From NCBI GenBank assembly GCA_964406105.1, contig CAYOQK010000021.1:62001-126000 (forward strand): 64,000 nucleotides of DNA, read 5' to 3'. A program made the translations under genes and the position numbers. How positions within the stretch are numbered: the stretch's first letter is position 1; each line of letters opens with the position of its first letter. This document shows positions 1 to 8,930 of this stretch, piece by piece. Origin of the DNA: WGAB01 sp964406105 (GTDB lineage Bacteria > Hydrothermota > Hydrothermia > WGAB01). The notes beneath the pieces were generated by a model, which ran no database searches, was not told where the DNA came from, and saw only the letters and a list, made by a program, of their open reading frames with translations.

Positions 1-1637
1 CCTGGTTCCACGTCCAGCCGGCCGTCCACCCGGGGGGATTGGAAACATCGGCTCAACACGTAAGGAATGCCCAGGGAGTAAAAGGTGCGGGTGCTGTCGT
101 TGGGCAGGATGCCGCTCACCTGGATGGCATCGTGGCGATTGGCCGAAGCAGGGAACTGGCTGCTTGGAGTCAATTGGGAAATCATGTCCTGGGTAAGGGT
201 CCAGGAGTTGCTGTCGCCCACGCACTGGCGCACTTCTACGGGATACGACTCCCGCAGCACGATGGCTCCCCACTCCGACCGGTGATCCCGAAGGGTTTGG
301 TTTGCGAGGGTGATGGAGTGGCTCTCCTCTATCCAGATGCCCGCACACCGGTTCCGTTCCCACAGGTTGGGCTGGGTGATCTGGAACCCCTCCACCTGGT
401 GGATCCGGATCCCGTAGAAACTGTGGCGGAAGGCACAGTGCTCCAGGGACACCGAGGGGTTTGAGAAGCCCTTGAGGACCACGGCAGCAGCGCTGTCCAG
501 GTTTGCGTATTCCACCACGGTGTACTGCATTCTGCCGTCGTCCAATTCCAAACCCTGCCAGGGGTGGGTGGTGTCTAAGGCGGTAAACCGCACGGAGTCC
601 GACGGTGTGCCCCAGGCGTAGATGTTCTGGACTTCCACCTTTAAAGACTCTGCCACCATCACCGTAACCCCGGGCCCCAGAGCCAGCCGCAGGTATCGGT
701 ACTGGGGATACAGCCGACCGGTAAAGGCATAGGGCACCCCAAAGTCGGTTAGGGAGTCCATTCGGTAGGAGGAGGAAGACCCCACCACCTGGATCACGTT
801 CTGTTGGTTGCCCTCGGCGGGTACCCAGGTATCCTCGTCCAGCTGGAGGCCATGGGTGATGGTCATGGGATAGGAGCAGTTGTGGATCTCATTGGTGTTG
901 GTGAACCGCACCCATTGGTTGTCCTTCAGGTACACAGCCCCCAAGGAATGGGTGATGTTTTGGAACTGGTTGGCATATACCCGTGCGCTGTCGCAGTTCC
1001 AGAGTTCTAAACTCGGGGTGGAACTGAGGTTTTGAAAAGTGCAGCCGGTGATCCATGCCTGTTGCGCTTGGTAAACCCTGAGGCCACCCCCGCCAAGGAA
1101 ATGGCAATCATGCACCCACGCAGTATCCCCCTGGGAGATCACAGCACCGGCGGAGTTGTTTCGGAATACGCACTGCTGCAGTTGGACGTGGTTGAGGGCA
1201 AGGAGATGGGCGTTCCCTTCAAACACACAGTAAGAGAACCGGCTCAGGTACTTTTGGGTGTAAATCCCTGGGTTCAGGTTAATGTTCCTCCAGGAGGCGC
1301 CGTTGTAGCCGCGGAAGTAGATGGAATCCGTGGCAGTGCCCTCGGCCACGATCCGCACCAGGGAGTCGTGCACGGTGCTGAGGCCGATGTAGGCATCGGC
1401 CTCCAGTTCAATCACACAGCCAGGCTCAATTTCCAAAAGGGCGTTCCCCTCCAGGAGCACATAGCCTACGATGCGATGGGGATTCCCGGAGGGGCTCCAC
1501 ACCACGTGGCTTGAAATCACCTCGTGGTCGTGGAGGGTTTCAGCAGTGAGCATCAGGGGAATGAGCCAGAGGACCAGGCTCCACCCCCACCAGCATCGGG
1601 CGCGCCGGGCGCCGGGCTTGCCAATACCCCTTCCCAT
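1..1637 (-). CDS. Secreted right-handed beta-helix protein (3' end missing)
   Basis: The minus strand is open for 545 codons from an ATG at 1637 to the window edge, so the C-terminus lies outside. A strong ribosome-binding site (AAAGGAGGTG) sits just upstream of the ATG. The N-terminus has an arginine-rich stretch, a hydrophobic core (SLVLWLIPLML) and a likely signal-peptidase site after LTA, so export is expected. The body consists of short repeating strands rich in Asn, Gln, Thr and aromatics (for example FQNLSSTPSLELWNC), which is typical of parallel beta-helix (NosD/pectate-lyase-like) surface proteins. No catalytic motif is recognised, so the role is unknown; adhesion or carbohydrate binding is a guess. 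It is divergent from polX. Confidence 0.75.
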   Translation of the reverse strand, partial: MGRGIGKPGARRARCWWGWSLVLWLIPLMLTAETLHDHEVISSHVVWSPSGNPHRIVGYVLLEGNALLEIEPGCVIELEADAYIGLSTVHDSLVRIVAEGTATDSIYFRGYNGASWRNINLNPGIYTQKYLSRFSYCVFEGNAHLLALNHVQLQQCVFRNNSAGAVISQGDTAWVHDCHFLGGGGLRVYQAQQAWITGCTFQNLSSTPSLELWNCDSARVYANQFQNITHSLGAVYLKDNQWVRFTNTNEIHNCSYPMTITHGLQLDEDTWVPAEGNQQNVIQVVGSSSSYRMDSLTDFGVPYAFTGRLYPQYRYLRLALGPGVTVMVAESLKVEVQNIYAWGTPSDSVRFTALDTTHPWQGLELDDGRMQYTVVEYANLDSAAAVVLKGFSNPSVSLEHCAFRHSFYGIRIHQVEGFQITQPNLWERNRCAGIWIEESHSITLANQTLRDHRSEWGAIVLRESYPVEVRQCVGDSNSWTLTQDMISQLTPSSQFPASANRHDAIQVSGILPNDSTRTFYSLGIPYVLSRCFQSPRVDGRLDVEP

Positions 1638-1780
1638 GATCCACCTCCTTTAACCTCTGGGGAACGCTCCCGGCGCTTTTGTTCCGGAAACCTTCCCTCG
1701 TCGGTATAGATAACCTGGAATGCCGCAGACGTCAAGCGCTGAGCCAGGTGCCAGGCCCGGGACCGTATCATACTTATGCC

Positions 1781-3526
1781 ATGACCAAGAACAAGGAACT
1801 GGCCCGCATCTTTGATCGGATGGCCGATGCCCTGGAGTTTTTGGGCGAGATCCCCTTTAAGGTGGTGGCCTATCGCAAAGCCGCCCGGGTGCTGGAGGAT
1901 CTTCCCGAGGATGTGGAAGAGATTTACCGCCAAGGCGGCATGGCTGCCCTGATGCGTTTACCCGGTATCGGCGAAGGGATCGCCAAGAAGATCGCCCAGT
2001 ATCTGGACGAGGGCCGTATTGACCGATACGAAGAGGTCATGCGGCAGGTACCCCAGGACCTCCTGGACCTGATGGAAGTGCAGGGCATTGGCCCCCGAAC
2101 CCTGCGGCTGGCCTATGAAAAACTCGGGGTCCGCACCAAGGAGGACTTCAAACGAGCCCTGGAAGACGGCTCCCTGGCCCGCTTGCCCGGCATGGGCCCC
2201 AAAAAGATTGAGAACATCAAGCGGGGCTTGGAACTCTACGAACGGATGGCCCAGCGGATCCCCCTGGGAGCCGCCTACCCCTTGGTCCAAGACATCGTGG
2301 AAGCCCTGCGAGCCCTGCCGGAGGTGCTGGAGATCTCACCGGCCGGGTCCTTCCGCCGGATGAAGGAAACCGTGGGAGACCTGGACATCCTGGTGGCCGC
2401 CCGGCCGGAACACGGCCGGCAGGTGATCCAGGCCTTCGTTTCCCTACCCCAGGTTACCCAGGTGTTGGCTGCTGGGGATACCAAGGGATCCGCCATCTTT
2501 CAGGATCGGTACCAGGTAGACCTGCGGGTGGTTCCACCGGAGTCCTACGGGGCGGCCCTCCAGTACTTTACCGGCTCTAAGGCCCACAACGTTCACCTGC
2601 GGGGCATCGCCCGGGGCATGGGGCTGAAGATCTCGGAGTACGGAGTGTTCCGGGGGCCCGAGAAGATCGCCGGCGAAACTGAGGAGAGTGTGTACCGGGC
2701 GGTGGGCCTGGTGTGGATTCCACCGGAACTCCGGGAGGATCGGGGCGAGATTGAGGCCGCCCAACGTGGCCAATTGCCCCGACTGGTGGAGTACCAGGAG
2801 ATCCGAGGCGATTTGCATGTGCACTCTCGGTACTCCGACGGCACCGCTACCCTGGAGGAACTCGCCCACTTCGGCCAACGGATGGGCTATGAGTACCTGG
2901 CAGTGTGCGACCACTCCCAGAGCGTCAAATACGCCCGAGGCCTGGAGATTGAACGATTGCGGAAGAAGAACCAGGAGATTGACCGCTTGAACGCACACCT
3001 GCAGGGTTTCCGTCTGCTCAAGGGGACGGAGGTGGACATCCTCCCCGATGGCTCCTTGGACTACCCCGACGAGGTTTTGGCAGAACTGGACTTTGTGGTG
3101 GCCTCGGTGCACCAGTGGCGGAAGGGCGAAGACGTTACCGAGCGCATCCTGCGCGCGATGGAAAACCCCTTTGTGCATGCCATCGGCCACCCCACCGGCC
3201 GGTTAATCTCCACCCGTGAAGGCTACCGGGTGGATGTAGAAGCCCTGATCCAAAAGGCCAGGGAAACCGGCACCTTTTTGGAAATCAACGCCTACTATGA
3301 ACGGCTGGATCTCAACGACGTGCACGCCCGCTTGGCCGGAGAACAGGGCGTGCTCCTGGTCATCGGCACCGACGCCCACCAAGCCGGCCAATTGTGGCAG
3401 ATGCGCCTGGGGGTGGGGGTGGCCCGCCGCGCTTGGCTGGGTCCCCACCACATCGTGAACACCCGCCCCTTAACCGAACTCCTGGAACTGCTCCAGGCAA
3501 AACGCCGAAAACGGGGCATGCGATAA
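1781..3526 (+). CDS. polX: PolX family DNA polymerase/3'-5' exonuclease
   Basis: This is a bacterial family X DNA polymerase of 581 residues, the usual PolX length, expected to fill gaps in base-excision repair. Helix-hairpin-helix segments (LPGIGEGIAKKI, VQGIGPRTL, LPGMGPKKI) occupy the first 145 or so residues. The nucleotidyltransferase palm has the signature GSFRRMKETVGDLDIL near residue 200 with its metal-binding Asp pair. A PHP domain starts near residue 344 (DLHVHSRYSDG) and continues with CDHS and GTDAH metal ligands, giving the exonuclease. The frame is open further upstream, but homology begins at the ATG at 1781 (MTKNKELARIF). CATACT at 1769-1774 lies 6 bases before it, so the message may be leaderless. 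Confidence 0.93.
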   Translation: MTKNKELARIFDRMADALEFLGEIPFKVVAYRKAARVLEDLPEDVEEIYRQGGMAALMRLPGIGEGIAKKIAQYLDEGRIDRYEEVMRQVPQDLLDLMEVQGIGPRTLRLAYEKLGVRTKEDFKRALEDGSLARLPGMGPKKIENIKRGLELYERMAQRIPLGAAYPLVQDIVEALRALPEVLEISPAGSFRRMKETVGDLDILVAARPEHGRQVIQAFVSLPQVTQVLAAGDTKGSAIFQDRYQVDLRVVPPESYGAALQYFTGSKAHNVHLRGIARGMGLKISEYGVFRGPEKIAGETEESVYRAVGLVWIPPELREDRGEIEAAQRGQLPRLVEYQEIRGDLHVHSRYSDGTATLEELAHFGQRMGYEYLAVCDHSQSVKYARGLEIERLRKKNQEIDRLNAHLQGFRLLKGTEVDILPDGSLDYPDEVLAELDFVVASVHQWRKGEDVTERILRAMENPFVHAIGHPTGRLISTREGYRVDVEALIQKARETGTFLEINAYYERLDLNDVHARLAGEQGVLLVIGTDAHQAGQLWQMRLGVGVARRAWLGPHHIVNTRPLTELLELLQAKRRKRGMR

Positions 3527-3545
3527 GCCGCGGGCCCGTCTTTTT
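3511..3545 (+). terminator. Possible intrinsic terminator after polX
   Basis: ACGGG at 3511-3515 can pair with CCCGT at 3535-3539, followed by C and five T residues (3541-3545). The left arm lies inside the last codons of polX. The stem is short and the loop long, so efficiency is uncertain. Confidence 0.35.
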
Positions 3546-3548
3546 GTG

Positions 3549-3577
3549 TTGTGTCCCTTGGGGGCTGTGTCTATAAT
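3549..3577 (+). promoter_or_regulatory. Leaderless-type promoter of HAD gene
   Basis: TTGTGT (3549-3554), a 17-base spacer and a perfect TATAAT (3572-3577) end 6 bases before the ATG at 3584. Transcription would start at or next to the A of the start codon, and there is no Shine-Dalgarno sequence. Confidence 0.7.
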
Positions 3578-3583
3578 CGGGGC

Positions 3584-4282
3584 ATGATCCGGGCGATCGT
3601 TTTTGATTTGGACAATACCCTGGTGGATTTCATGCGGATGAAGGAGGCCGGGGTGGAGGCCGCTGCAGAGGCCATGATTGACGCTGGCCTCAAAATGGAC
3701 AAGGCCGAGGTCATCCGGCGGATCTACGAGATCTACGATGAGGTGGGCATTGAGGACCAACGGATCTTCAACCGTTTCCTGCAGCGGATTTTGGGGTACG
3801 AGGATCCCCGAATGCTGGCCGCCGCCATCGTGGCGTACCGACGGGCCAAGGATGCCGCCCTGGTGCTCTACCCCCATGTCCGCTACACGCTGATGGAACT
3901 CTTGAAACGGGGGTACCGGTTGGCTGTGGTCTCCGACGCCCCGAGGCTCCAAGCCTGGACCCGTCTGGTGCAGGTGGGGCTCCACGATTTCTTTGAGGTG
4001 GTGGTGACCTTTGAGGATACCGGCGAACGCAAACCCTCACCGAAACCCTTCCGAGTGACCTTGGAGAAACTGGGAGTTCCTCCCCAGGAGGCGATGATGG
4101 TGGGAGATTGGCCCGAACGCGACATCACCGGGGCTGCCCATCTGGGGATGATCACGGTGTTCGCCCGCTATGGAGACACCTTCGGCACAGTCAACTCCGG
4201 TGCTGACTACGAGATCAACGACATCATTGAACTCCTGGAGATCCTGGACCAAATCAAGGAGACCCCTCGTGAACGCGGCTGA
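3584..4282 (+). CDS. HAD family hydrolase (phosphatase)
   Basis: This 232-residue haloacid-dehalogenase-fold hydrolase has all four motifs: FDLDNTLVDF with the nucleophilic Asp near residue 9, the VVSDA motif II, the conserved Lys in ERKPSPKPF, and VGDWPERDI as the acidic motif IV. The helical cap between motifs I and II is of the C1 type. The substrate cannot be told from sequence. The start at 3584 is fixed by the promoter just upstream (TATAAT with a 6-base gap) and by the family-typical start only a few residues before motif I. The gene overlaps lpxD by 14 bases, so it heads the lipid A operon and may be translationally coupled to it. Confidence 0.88.
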   Translation: MIRAIVFDLDNTLVDFMRMKEAGVEAAAEAMIDAGLKMDKAEVIRRIYEIYDEVGIEDQRIFNRFLQRILGYEDPRMLAAAIVAYRRAKDAALVLYPHVRYTLMELLKRGYRLAVVSDAPRLQAWTRLVQVGLHDFFEVVVTFEDTGERKPSPKPFRVTLEKLGVPPQEAMMVGDWPERDITGAAHLGMITVFARYGDTFGTVNSGADYEINDIIELLEILDQIKETPRERG

Positions 4283-5297
4283 TCTCGCCAGGCTCTTGCA
4301 GGCTCCCCTGGAGGGAGATCCTACGGTGGAACTTCGGGGCGTGGCCCTACCCGAGGAGGGGGGACCCGATCGGGTGGTGTTCCTGTTCTCGCCCAAAACC
4401 CCCCTCAAAACCCCGGTGGGGGCGGTGATCGCTCGGAAACGCCTGCCCATAGAAGGGGTGAGGGCGTGGATCCTGGTGGAGGATCCTAAGCGGGCGATGG
4501 TGTGGGTGCTGCAGCAGTTCCGCCAACCCGACTGGCTGCAGGAGGGCGTACATCCACAGGCTTGGGTGTCGCCCAAGGCCCACTTGGCCGAAGGCGTGAG
4601 CGTAGGGGCCTTCGCTGTGGTGGAAGCCGGTGCGCGCATCGGCCGGAACACGCGCATCGGGCCCGGGGTGTTCGTTGGACCTGAGGTGGAGATCGGTGAG
4701 GATTGCGTCATCTACCCCGGGGTGTACCTGGGCCGCGGAACCCGGATTGGCCACCGAGTGCGCATTGAGCCCGGGGCGGTCATTGGCCGTGAGGGCTTTG
4801 GCTTTGTGGAGCACCAAGGGCGGTTCGTGCGGATCCCCCAAGTGGGCCGGGTGGTCATTGAGGACGACTGCGAGATCGGAGCAAACACCTGCATTGACCG
4901 GGCCACAGTGGGTGAAACCCGCATCGGCCAAGGCACCAAGATTGACAACCTGGTGCAGATCGGTCACAACGTTCGCATCGGTCCCCACACCGTGATCGCG
5001 GGGCAAACCGGCATTGCCGGCAGTGTGGAGGTGGGGGAGCGTGTGCTCATGGGAGGGCAGGTGGGCATTGCGGACCACCTGCGCATTGGCCCTCGGGCGA
5101 TCCTCACCGCCAAGGCCGGCATCATTTCCGATGTGCCGGAGGGCGCAGTGTATTCCGGCCCCTATGCCCGCCCCCGGGGACAGTACCTGCGGGCCATGAG
5201 CCTGTTCTTTAAACTTCCAGACCTGGTCCGACGGATCCAGGCCCTGGAAAGGGAAATCCAACGGCTGAAGAAGCATGAAGGCACACACCCTCGGTAA
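4269..5297 (+). CDS. lpxD: UDP-3-O-acylglucosamine N-acyltransferase
   Basis: LpxD adds the second acyl chain, on N2, to UDP-3-O-acyl-glucosamine in the third step of lipid A synthesis in the cytoplasm. From the GTG at 4269 the protein has 342 residues, the normal length. An N-terminal uridine-binding domain is followed from about residue 100 by left-handed parallel beta-helix hexapeptide repeats (IGRNTRIGPGV, IGEDCVIYPGV, IGHRVRIEPGA) and the catalytic region with QIGHNVRIG. The C-terminal tail is a charged helix (RRIQALEREIQRLKK), as usual for LpxD trimers. The start overlaps the end of the HAD gene by 14 bases and the 3' end overlaps lpxC by 23 bases. Confidence 0.95.
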   Translation: MNAADLARLLQAPLEGDPTVELRGVALPEEGGPDRVVFLFSPKTPLKTPVGAVIARKRLPIEGVRAWILVEDPKRAMVWVLQQFRQPDWLQEGVHPQAWVSPKAHLAEGVSVGAFAVVEAGARIGRNTRIGPGVFVGPEVEIGEDCVIYPGVYLGRGTRIGHRVRIEPGAVIGREGFGFVEHQGRFVRIPQVGRVVIEDDCEIGANTCIDRATVGETRIGQGTKIDNLVQIGHNVRIGPHTVIAGQTGIAGSVEVGERVLMGGQVGIADHLRIGPRAILTAKAGIISDVPEGAVYSGPYARPRGQYLRAMSLFFKLPDLVRRIQALEREIQRLKKHEGTHPR

Positions 5298-6525
5298 ATC
5301 CCTGGAGTTCGTGGGTAAAGGGGTGCACTCAGGCCAACAGGTGCGGGTGGTCATAGAGCCCCGTACCGACCAAGTGGGCTTTTTATTGATCCACGAGCCC
5401 TCGGGTTTGCAGTTTGAAGCGACACCCCAGCAGGTGATCACCACCCAGCGGTACACCGGCATCGGCACACCAGAGGTCCATATCCAGGTGCCTGAGCATG
5501 TGCTCTCGGCCCTTTTCGGCATGGGATTTGACGCTGCGATCCTTCGCTTGAGCCATACCGAGCCTCCTTTTTACGACGGCAGTGCCCTGGAGTATGCCCG
5601 GGCCTTGGCCGAGGTGCCCCGGGTGCCCCTGGAGTTTGAGGTGCCCGGGTTTGCTCCGCCCGATCCCTTGGAGATTCGCGAGGAGGACGCTTGGGTTACC
5701 GTCACCGCCGCTGACCGCTGGGAGGTTTCCTATGCGCTCTCCTACCGCGCTGGGATGCTGCAGGGTGCCGCCCATTTCCCTGTGACCCCTGAGGTCTATT
5801 TGCGAGAGATCGCCCCGGCCCGCACCTATTTGTTTGAGGACGAGGTGGAAACCTTACGGGCTCGGGGGCTGGCTCAAGGGGGCACCTTGGAGAACGCTGT
5901 GGTGTTCCGCAGCGATGGCACTGTGTTGAACCCCGAAGGCCTGCGGTTTCCGGATGAGCCCGTGCGGCACAAAATCCTGGACTTGATCGGCGATCTCGCC
6001 CTGGCGCGGAAGCGACCCCAAGCCCACTTGGTGGTGTGGAAAGGAGGGCACGCCCTCCACCAGGCCCTGGCTCGCCGGATTGCGGCCTTTGCTCCAGACT
6101 TTGACATCCGGAAGGTGCTCCACCACATGCCCCACCGGTACCCCTTTCTGCTGGTGGATCGGGTGCTCTACCTGGAGGACACGTGGATCCAAGCGGTGAA
6201 GAACGTGACCTTCAACGAACCCTTTTTTACGGGTCATTTCCCAGAAAACCCCATCATGCCTGGAGTGCTCATCGTGGAGGCCCTGGCCCAGGCGGGTGGG
6301 TTCCTGTTGCTGCACCGGGTTCCGGATCCCGAAGGCAAACTGCTGGTGTTCGCTGGCCTGGACAAGGTTCGGTTCCGGCATACCGTTCGGCCAGGGGATC
6401 GCCTGTTGCTGGAGGGTGAACTCCTGCGGTTTGGTGGACGCTTGGCCAAACTCCGGGCGGTGGCCCGGGTGGGGTCGCGGGTGGTGGCGGAGGGCGAGTT
6501 CATGGCTTCGGTGGTGGACGCATGA
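5275..6525 (+). CDS. lpxC-fabZ: Bifunctional LpxC deacetylase - FabZ dehydratase
   Basis: This 416-residue protein fuses two enzymes. Residues 1 to about 275 are LpxC, the zinc UDP-3-O-acyl-GlcNAc deacetylase that commits substrate to lipid A. They include the first zinc His in PEHVLSAL near residue 75, ARTYLFEDEVE, and the HKILDLIGDL motif carrying the second His and the Asp. Residues from about 280 on are FabZ, the 3-hydroxyacyl-ACP dehydratase, with HRYPFLLVDRV and GHFPENPIMPGVLIVEA. The LpxC half is short for the family. Such fusions are typical of the Bacteroidetes and related phyla. The fusion sets two enzymes that compete for hydroxyacyl chains in fixed ratio. It overlaps lpxD by 23 bases and lpxA by 4. 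Confidence 0.95.
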   Translation: MKAHTLGKSLEFVGKGVHSGQQVRVVIEPRTDQVGFLLIHEPSGLQFEATPQQVITTQRYTGIGTPEVHIQVPEHVLSALFGMGFDAAILRLSHTEPPFYDGSALEYARALAEVPRVPLEFEVPGFAPPDPLEIREEDAWVTVTAADRWEVSYALSYRAGMLQGAAHFPVTPEVYLREIAPARTYLFEDEVETLRARGLAQGGTLENAVVFRSDGTVLNPEGLRFPDEPVRHKILDLIGDLALARKRPQAHLVVWKGGHALHQALARRIAAFAPDFDIRKVLHHMPHRYPFLLVDRVLYLEDTWIQAVKNVTFNEPFFTGHFPENPIMPGVLIVEALAQAGGFLLLHRVPDPEGKLLVFAGLDKVRFRHTVRPGDRLLLEGELLRFGGRLAKLRAVARVGSRVVAEGEFMASVVDA

Positions 6526-7316
6526 GAAGGATCCATCCCACAGCCGTGGTTCATCCCCGGGCAGAGATCGCCGAAGAGGTGGAGATCGGCGCCTACGCTG
6601 TGATCGGGCCCCAGGTGCGGATTGGACGAGGTACCCAGATCCAGAGCCATGTGCGCATTGAGGGCCGGGTGACCATCGGCGAGTACAACCGGATTTACCA
6701 CGCCGCCGCCATCGGCATGCCCCCCCAAGACGTGACGTACCAGGGAGAGGAAACCGAGGTGGTCATTGGACACCACAACCTAATCCGCGAGTTCGCCACC
6801 ATTCACCGGGCCACGGGGGCCGGAGAGCGTACGGTGATCGGCGACCATAACTTCATCATGGCGTATGCCCATGTGGCCCACAACTGCCAAGTGGGTTCCC
6901 ACGTGATCCTGGTGAACAGTGCCCAACTGGCGGGCCACGTGGTGGTGGAGGACTACGCCTTTATCTCCGGCTTGGTGGGGGTGCACCAGTTCGCGCGCAT
7001 CGGCGCCCATGCCATGGTGGGCGGCATGAGCCGCATCAATCTGGACGTGCCCCCGTACATGCTCGTGGAGGGCAACCCGCCCCGGGTGTACGGTCCGAAC
7101 CTGGTGGGACTTCGGCGACGGGGGTTTCCTCGGGAGGTGATCGCTGCCCTCAAAGAGGCGTATCGCCGCATCTACCGTACTCCAGGGCTCCCGTTGGAAG
7201 AGGCGCTGGAGCAACTCCTGGCGGAGTACGGCCATTTCCCGGAGATCCAGCACCTGGTGCGCTTCTTCCGAACGAGCCGACGGGGAGTGATCAAGCGAGC
7301 GGGAGGCCGGCGATGA
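6522..7316 (+). CDS. lpxA: UDP-GlcNAc (or GlcNAc3N) O/N-acyltransferase
   Basis: LpxA transfers the first hydroxyacyl chain from ACP to UDP-GlcNAc. The protein has 264 residues, the usual size. It is a hexapeptide beta-helix (IGAYAVIGP, IGRGTQIQSHVRIEG) with the catalytic-base region MAYAHVAHNCQVG and the C-terminal helical domain (VGLRRRGFPREVIAALKEAY). Its start overlaps the lpxC-fabZ stop (ATGA), and its own stop overlaps the next gene the same way. Because a GnnA-like dehydrogenase follows directly, this LpxA may use the 3-amino analogue UDP-GlcNAc3N, as in Leptospira and Acidithiobacillus; that point is inferred from context. Confidence 0.95.
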   Translation: MRRIHPTAVVHPRAEIAEEVEIGAYAVIGPQVRIGRGTQIQSHVRIEGRVTIGEYNRIYHAAAIGMPPQDVTYQGEETEVVIGHHNLIREFATIHRATGAGERTVIGDHNFIMAYAHVAHNCQVGSHVILVNSAQLAGHVVVEDYAFISGLVGVHQFARIGAHAMVGGMSRINLDVPPYMLVEGNPPRVYGPNLVGLRRRGFPREVIAALKEAYRRIYRTPGLPLEEALEQLLAEYGHFPEIQHLVRFFRTSRRGVIKRAGGRR

Positions 7317-8248
7317 TCCGCACCGGCGTGGTGGGCGTGGGCCATTTGGGCTCCGTGCACGCTCGGATCTTGGCTACATTGGAGGAGTCCCAACTGGTGG
7401 GGGTGTATGACATCATCTCCGAACGGGCCCAAGCGGTGGCGCGGCAGTGGAACGTGCAGGCTTTTCCCTCCCTGGAAGCCCTTTTGGAGGCGGTGGAAGC
7501 GGTATCGGTGGTGACCCCTACAGAAACCCACTACCCTGTGGCCCGGCGGGTGCTGGAAGCAGGCCGGCACCTGTTCCTGGAGAAACCCATGACCCAACAT
7601 CTGGAAGAAGCCCGTGCCCTGGTGGATCTCGCCCGAAGACAGGGCGTGCGGTTCCAGGTGGGCCACGTGGAACGCTTTAATCCGGCAGTATTGGCCGTGC
7701 GCGATTGGGTCCACAACCCCCGATTCATTGAAAGTCACCGGCTCACCCTGTTCCCTGGCCGGGGTACAGATGTGGACGTGGTTCTGGACCTCATGATCCA
7801 CGACCTGGACCTGGTGCTGTATTTCGTGGGCCCCCAGGAGATAGAGTTCCTGGACGCGGTGGGGGTGCCCGTGCTCACCCACAAGGTGGACATTGCCAAT
7901 GCACGGTTACGATTCAAAAACGGGTGTACCGTGAACCTGACGGCCTCGCGAGTGTATTCCTCGCATATGCGGAAGTTCCGCATCTTTCAACGTGACACCT
8001 ACATCTCGCTGGACACCCGAAAGAAGGACGTAGAGGTGTACATCCTCAGGGACGGCACCGTTTTGCCCTATTTCCCCGAAGTGGACCGGAGCCAGGAACC
8101 CTTGGCCCTGGAACTGCGGGCCTTCCTGCAGGCCATCCAGCATCGGCAGGATCCTCCAGTGACCGGTGAGGACGGTCTCCGTGCCCTGGAGCTCGCCCAC
8201 CGGATCCTGGACACCATCCACGAAAACCTGAAGCGATATGAGGTCTGA
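7313..8248 (+). CDS. Gfo/Idh/MocA oxidoreductase, GnnA-like
   Basis: This 311-residue NAD(P)-dependent sugar oxidoreductase has an N-terminal Rossmann fold (GVVGVGHLGSVHARIL), the conserved EKPMTQHLEEA motif near residue 90 and the C-terminal alpha/beta domain of the Gfo/Idh/MocA family. It overlaps lpxA by 4 bases and is therefore part of the lipid A operon. In Acidithiobacillus and Leptospira a gene of this family (gnnA) oxidises UDP-GlcNAc at C3 so that the partner aminotransferase GnnB can make UDP-GlcNAc3N for LpxA. A GnnA function is the best inference. No gnnB is adjacent, but a DegT-family aminotransferase lies at 62439-63590. The family assignment is firm; the substrate is not. Confidence 0.85.
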   Translation: MIRTGVVGVGHLGSVHARILATLEESQLVGVYDIISERAQAVARQWNVQAFPSLEALLEAVEAVSVVTPTETHYPVARRVLEAGRHLFLEKPMTQHLEEARALVDLARRQGVRFQVGHVERFNPAVLAVRDWVHNPRFIESHRLTLFPGRGTDVDVVLDLMIHDLDLVLYFVGPQEIEFLDAVGVPVLTHKVDIANARLRFKNGCTVNLTASRVYSSHMRKFRIFQRDTYISLDTRKKDVEVYILRDGTVLPYFPEVDRSQEPLALELRAFLQAIQHRQDPPVTGEDGLRALELAHRILDTIHENLKRYEV

Positions 8249-8837
8249 GCGGCGGGGTGTGCGCTGGGGGCAACGGCTGTTCCGGATCCGGAGTTATGCC
8301 GGGGTGCCGCTGGTTCTGCTGGCGTTGCTGGTGGGACAAGCCGGGGTGGAGGAATGGATCGCTGGCCTGGGTTTGATCTTTGTAGGTGAGCTCCTGCGCC
8401 TTGTGGCTGTGGCCTTTACCGGCCCCACCACCCGATCCCGACGGATCCAGGCTCCTCAACTCGTCACCCGGGGGCCTTATCGCTACACCCGCAATCCCAT
8501 CTACCTGGGCAACTTCTTTCTGGGGGCCGGCTTTTTGATGGTCCTGGCCGGCACCACCCTTTGGCTGTGGGTGATGTACCTGGTGCTTTTCTGGGTAGAG
8601 TATGTGCTCATCGTGGAAGCCGAGGAGGCCTACCTGGAAGAGAAGTTCGGTGAAACCTATCGCCGGTACCGCCAGGAAACCCCCCGGTTCGTTCCCGTGC
8701 CAGGGCGGCACAGTCAGAGGTCTTTGGGACCTGAGCCCGATTGGAGCCTGGCGATCCGATCGGAAAGGAGCACCCTGCTGTTAATCCTGGGCATTCTATT
8801 GCTGGCCCTTCTAAAAGCCACCCTTTTGAAAACCTAA
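8238..8837 (+). CDS. Isoprenylcysteine/phospholipid methyltransferase-like membrane protein
   Basis: This integral membrane protein of 199 residues has several hydrophobic segments and the ICMT/PEMT family signature: GPYRYTRNPIYLG in the middle, followed by EAEEAYLEEKFGETYRRYRQETPRF. These residues bind S-adenosylmethionine and the lipid substrate in family members. The gene overlaps the GnnA-like gene by 11 bases and closes the lipid A operon, so a lipid or lipid A-linked substrate is plausible. The exact methylated compound cannot be told from sequence. The final 40 residues add another hydrophobic stretch (LLLILGILLLALL). Confidence 0.8.
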   Translation: MRSERRGVRWGQRLFRIRSYAGVPLVLLALLVGQAGVEEWIAGLGLIFVGELLRLVAVAFTGPTTRSRRIQAPQLVTRGPYRYTRNPIYLGNFFLGAGFLMVLAGTTLWLWVMYLVLFWVEYVLIVEAEEAYLEEKFGETYRRYRQETPRFVPVPGRHSQRSLGPEPDWSLAIRSERSTLLLILGILLLALLKATLLKT

Positions 8838-8895
8838 CCCCATGCTTGAAGACCCAGCCCATCTTGGTACTTCTTGGGTTGAGAGGGCAGAAGTG

Positions 8896-8924
8896 TTGCC
8901 CAGGGCCGCAGTTCGTCCTATACT
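8896..8924 (+). promoter_or_regulatory. Leaderless-type promoter of DUF1648 gene
   Basis: TTGCCC (8896-8901), a 17-base spacer and TATACT (8919-8924) end 6 bases before the GTG at 8931. The layout matches the other leaderless-type promoters in this window and supports the GTG start. Confidence 0.65.
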
Positions 8925-8930
8925 CAGGGC

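Noticed and set aside
1032..1514. Open plus-strand frames within 39-1653
   Set aside because: They are antisense to the continuous beta-helix frame that has a signal peptide and a strong ribosome site; they have neither.
4347..5522. Long open frame on the minus strand opposite lpxD and lpxC (about 390 codons)
   Set aside because: It is His/Pro-rich with no family motif and is fully antisense to well-conserved lipid A genes; high GC makes such shadow frames common.
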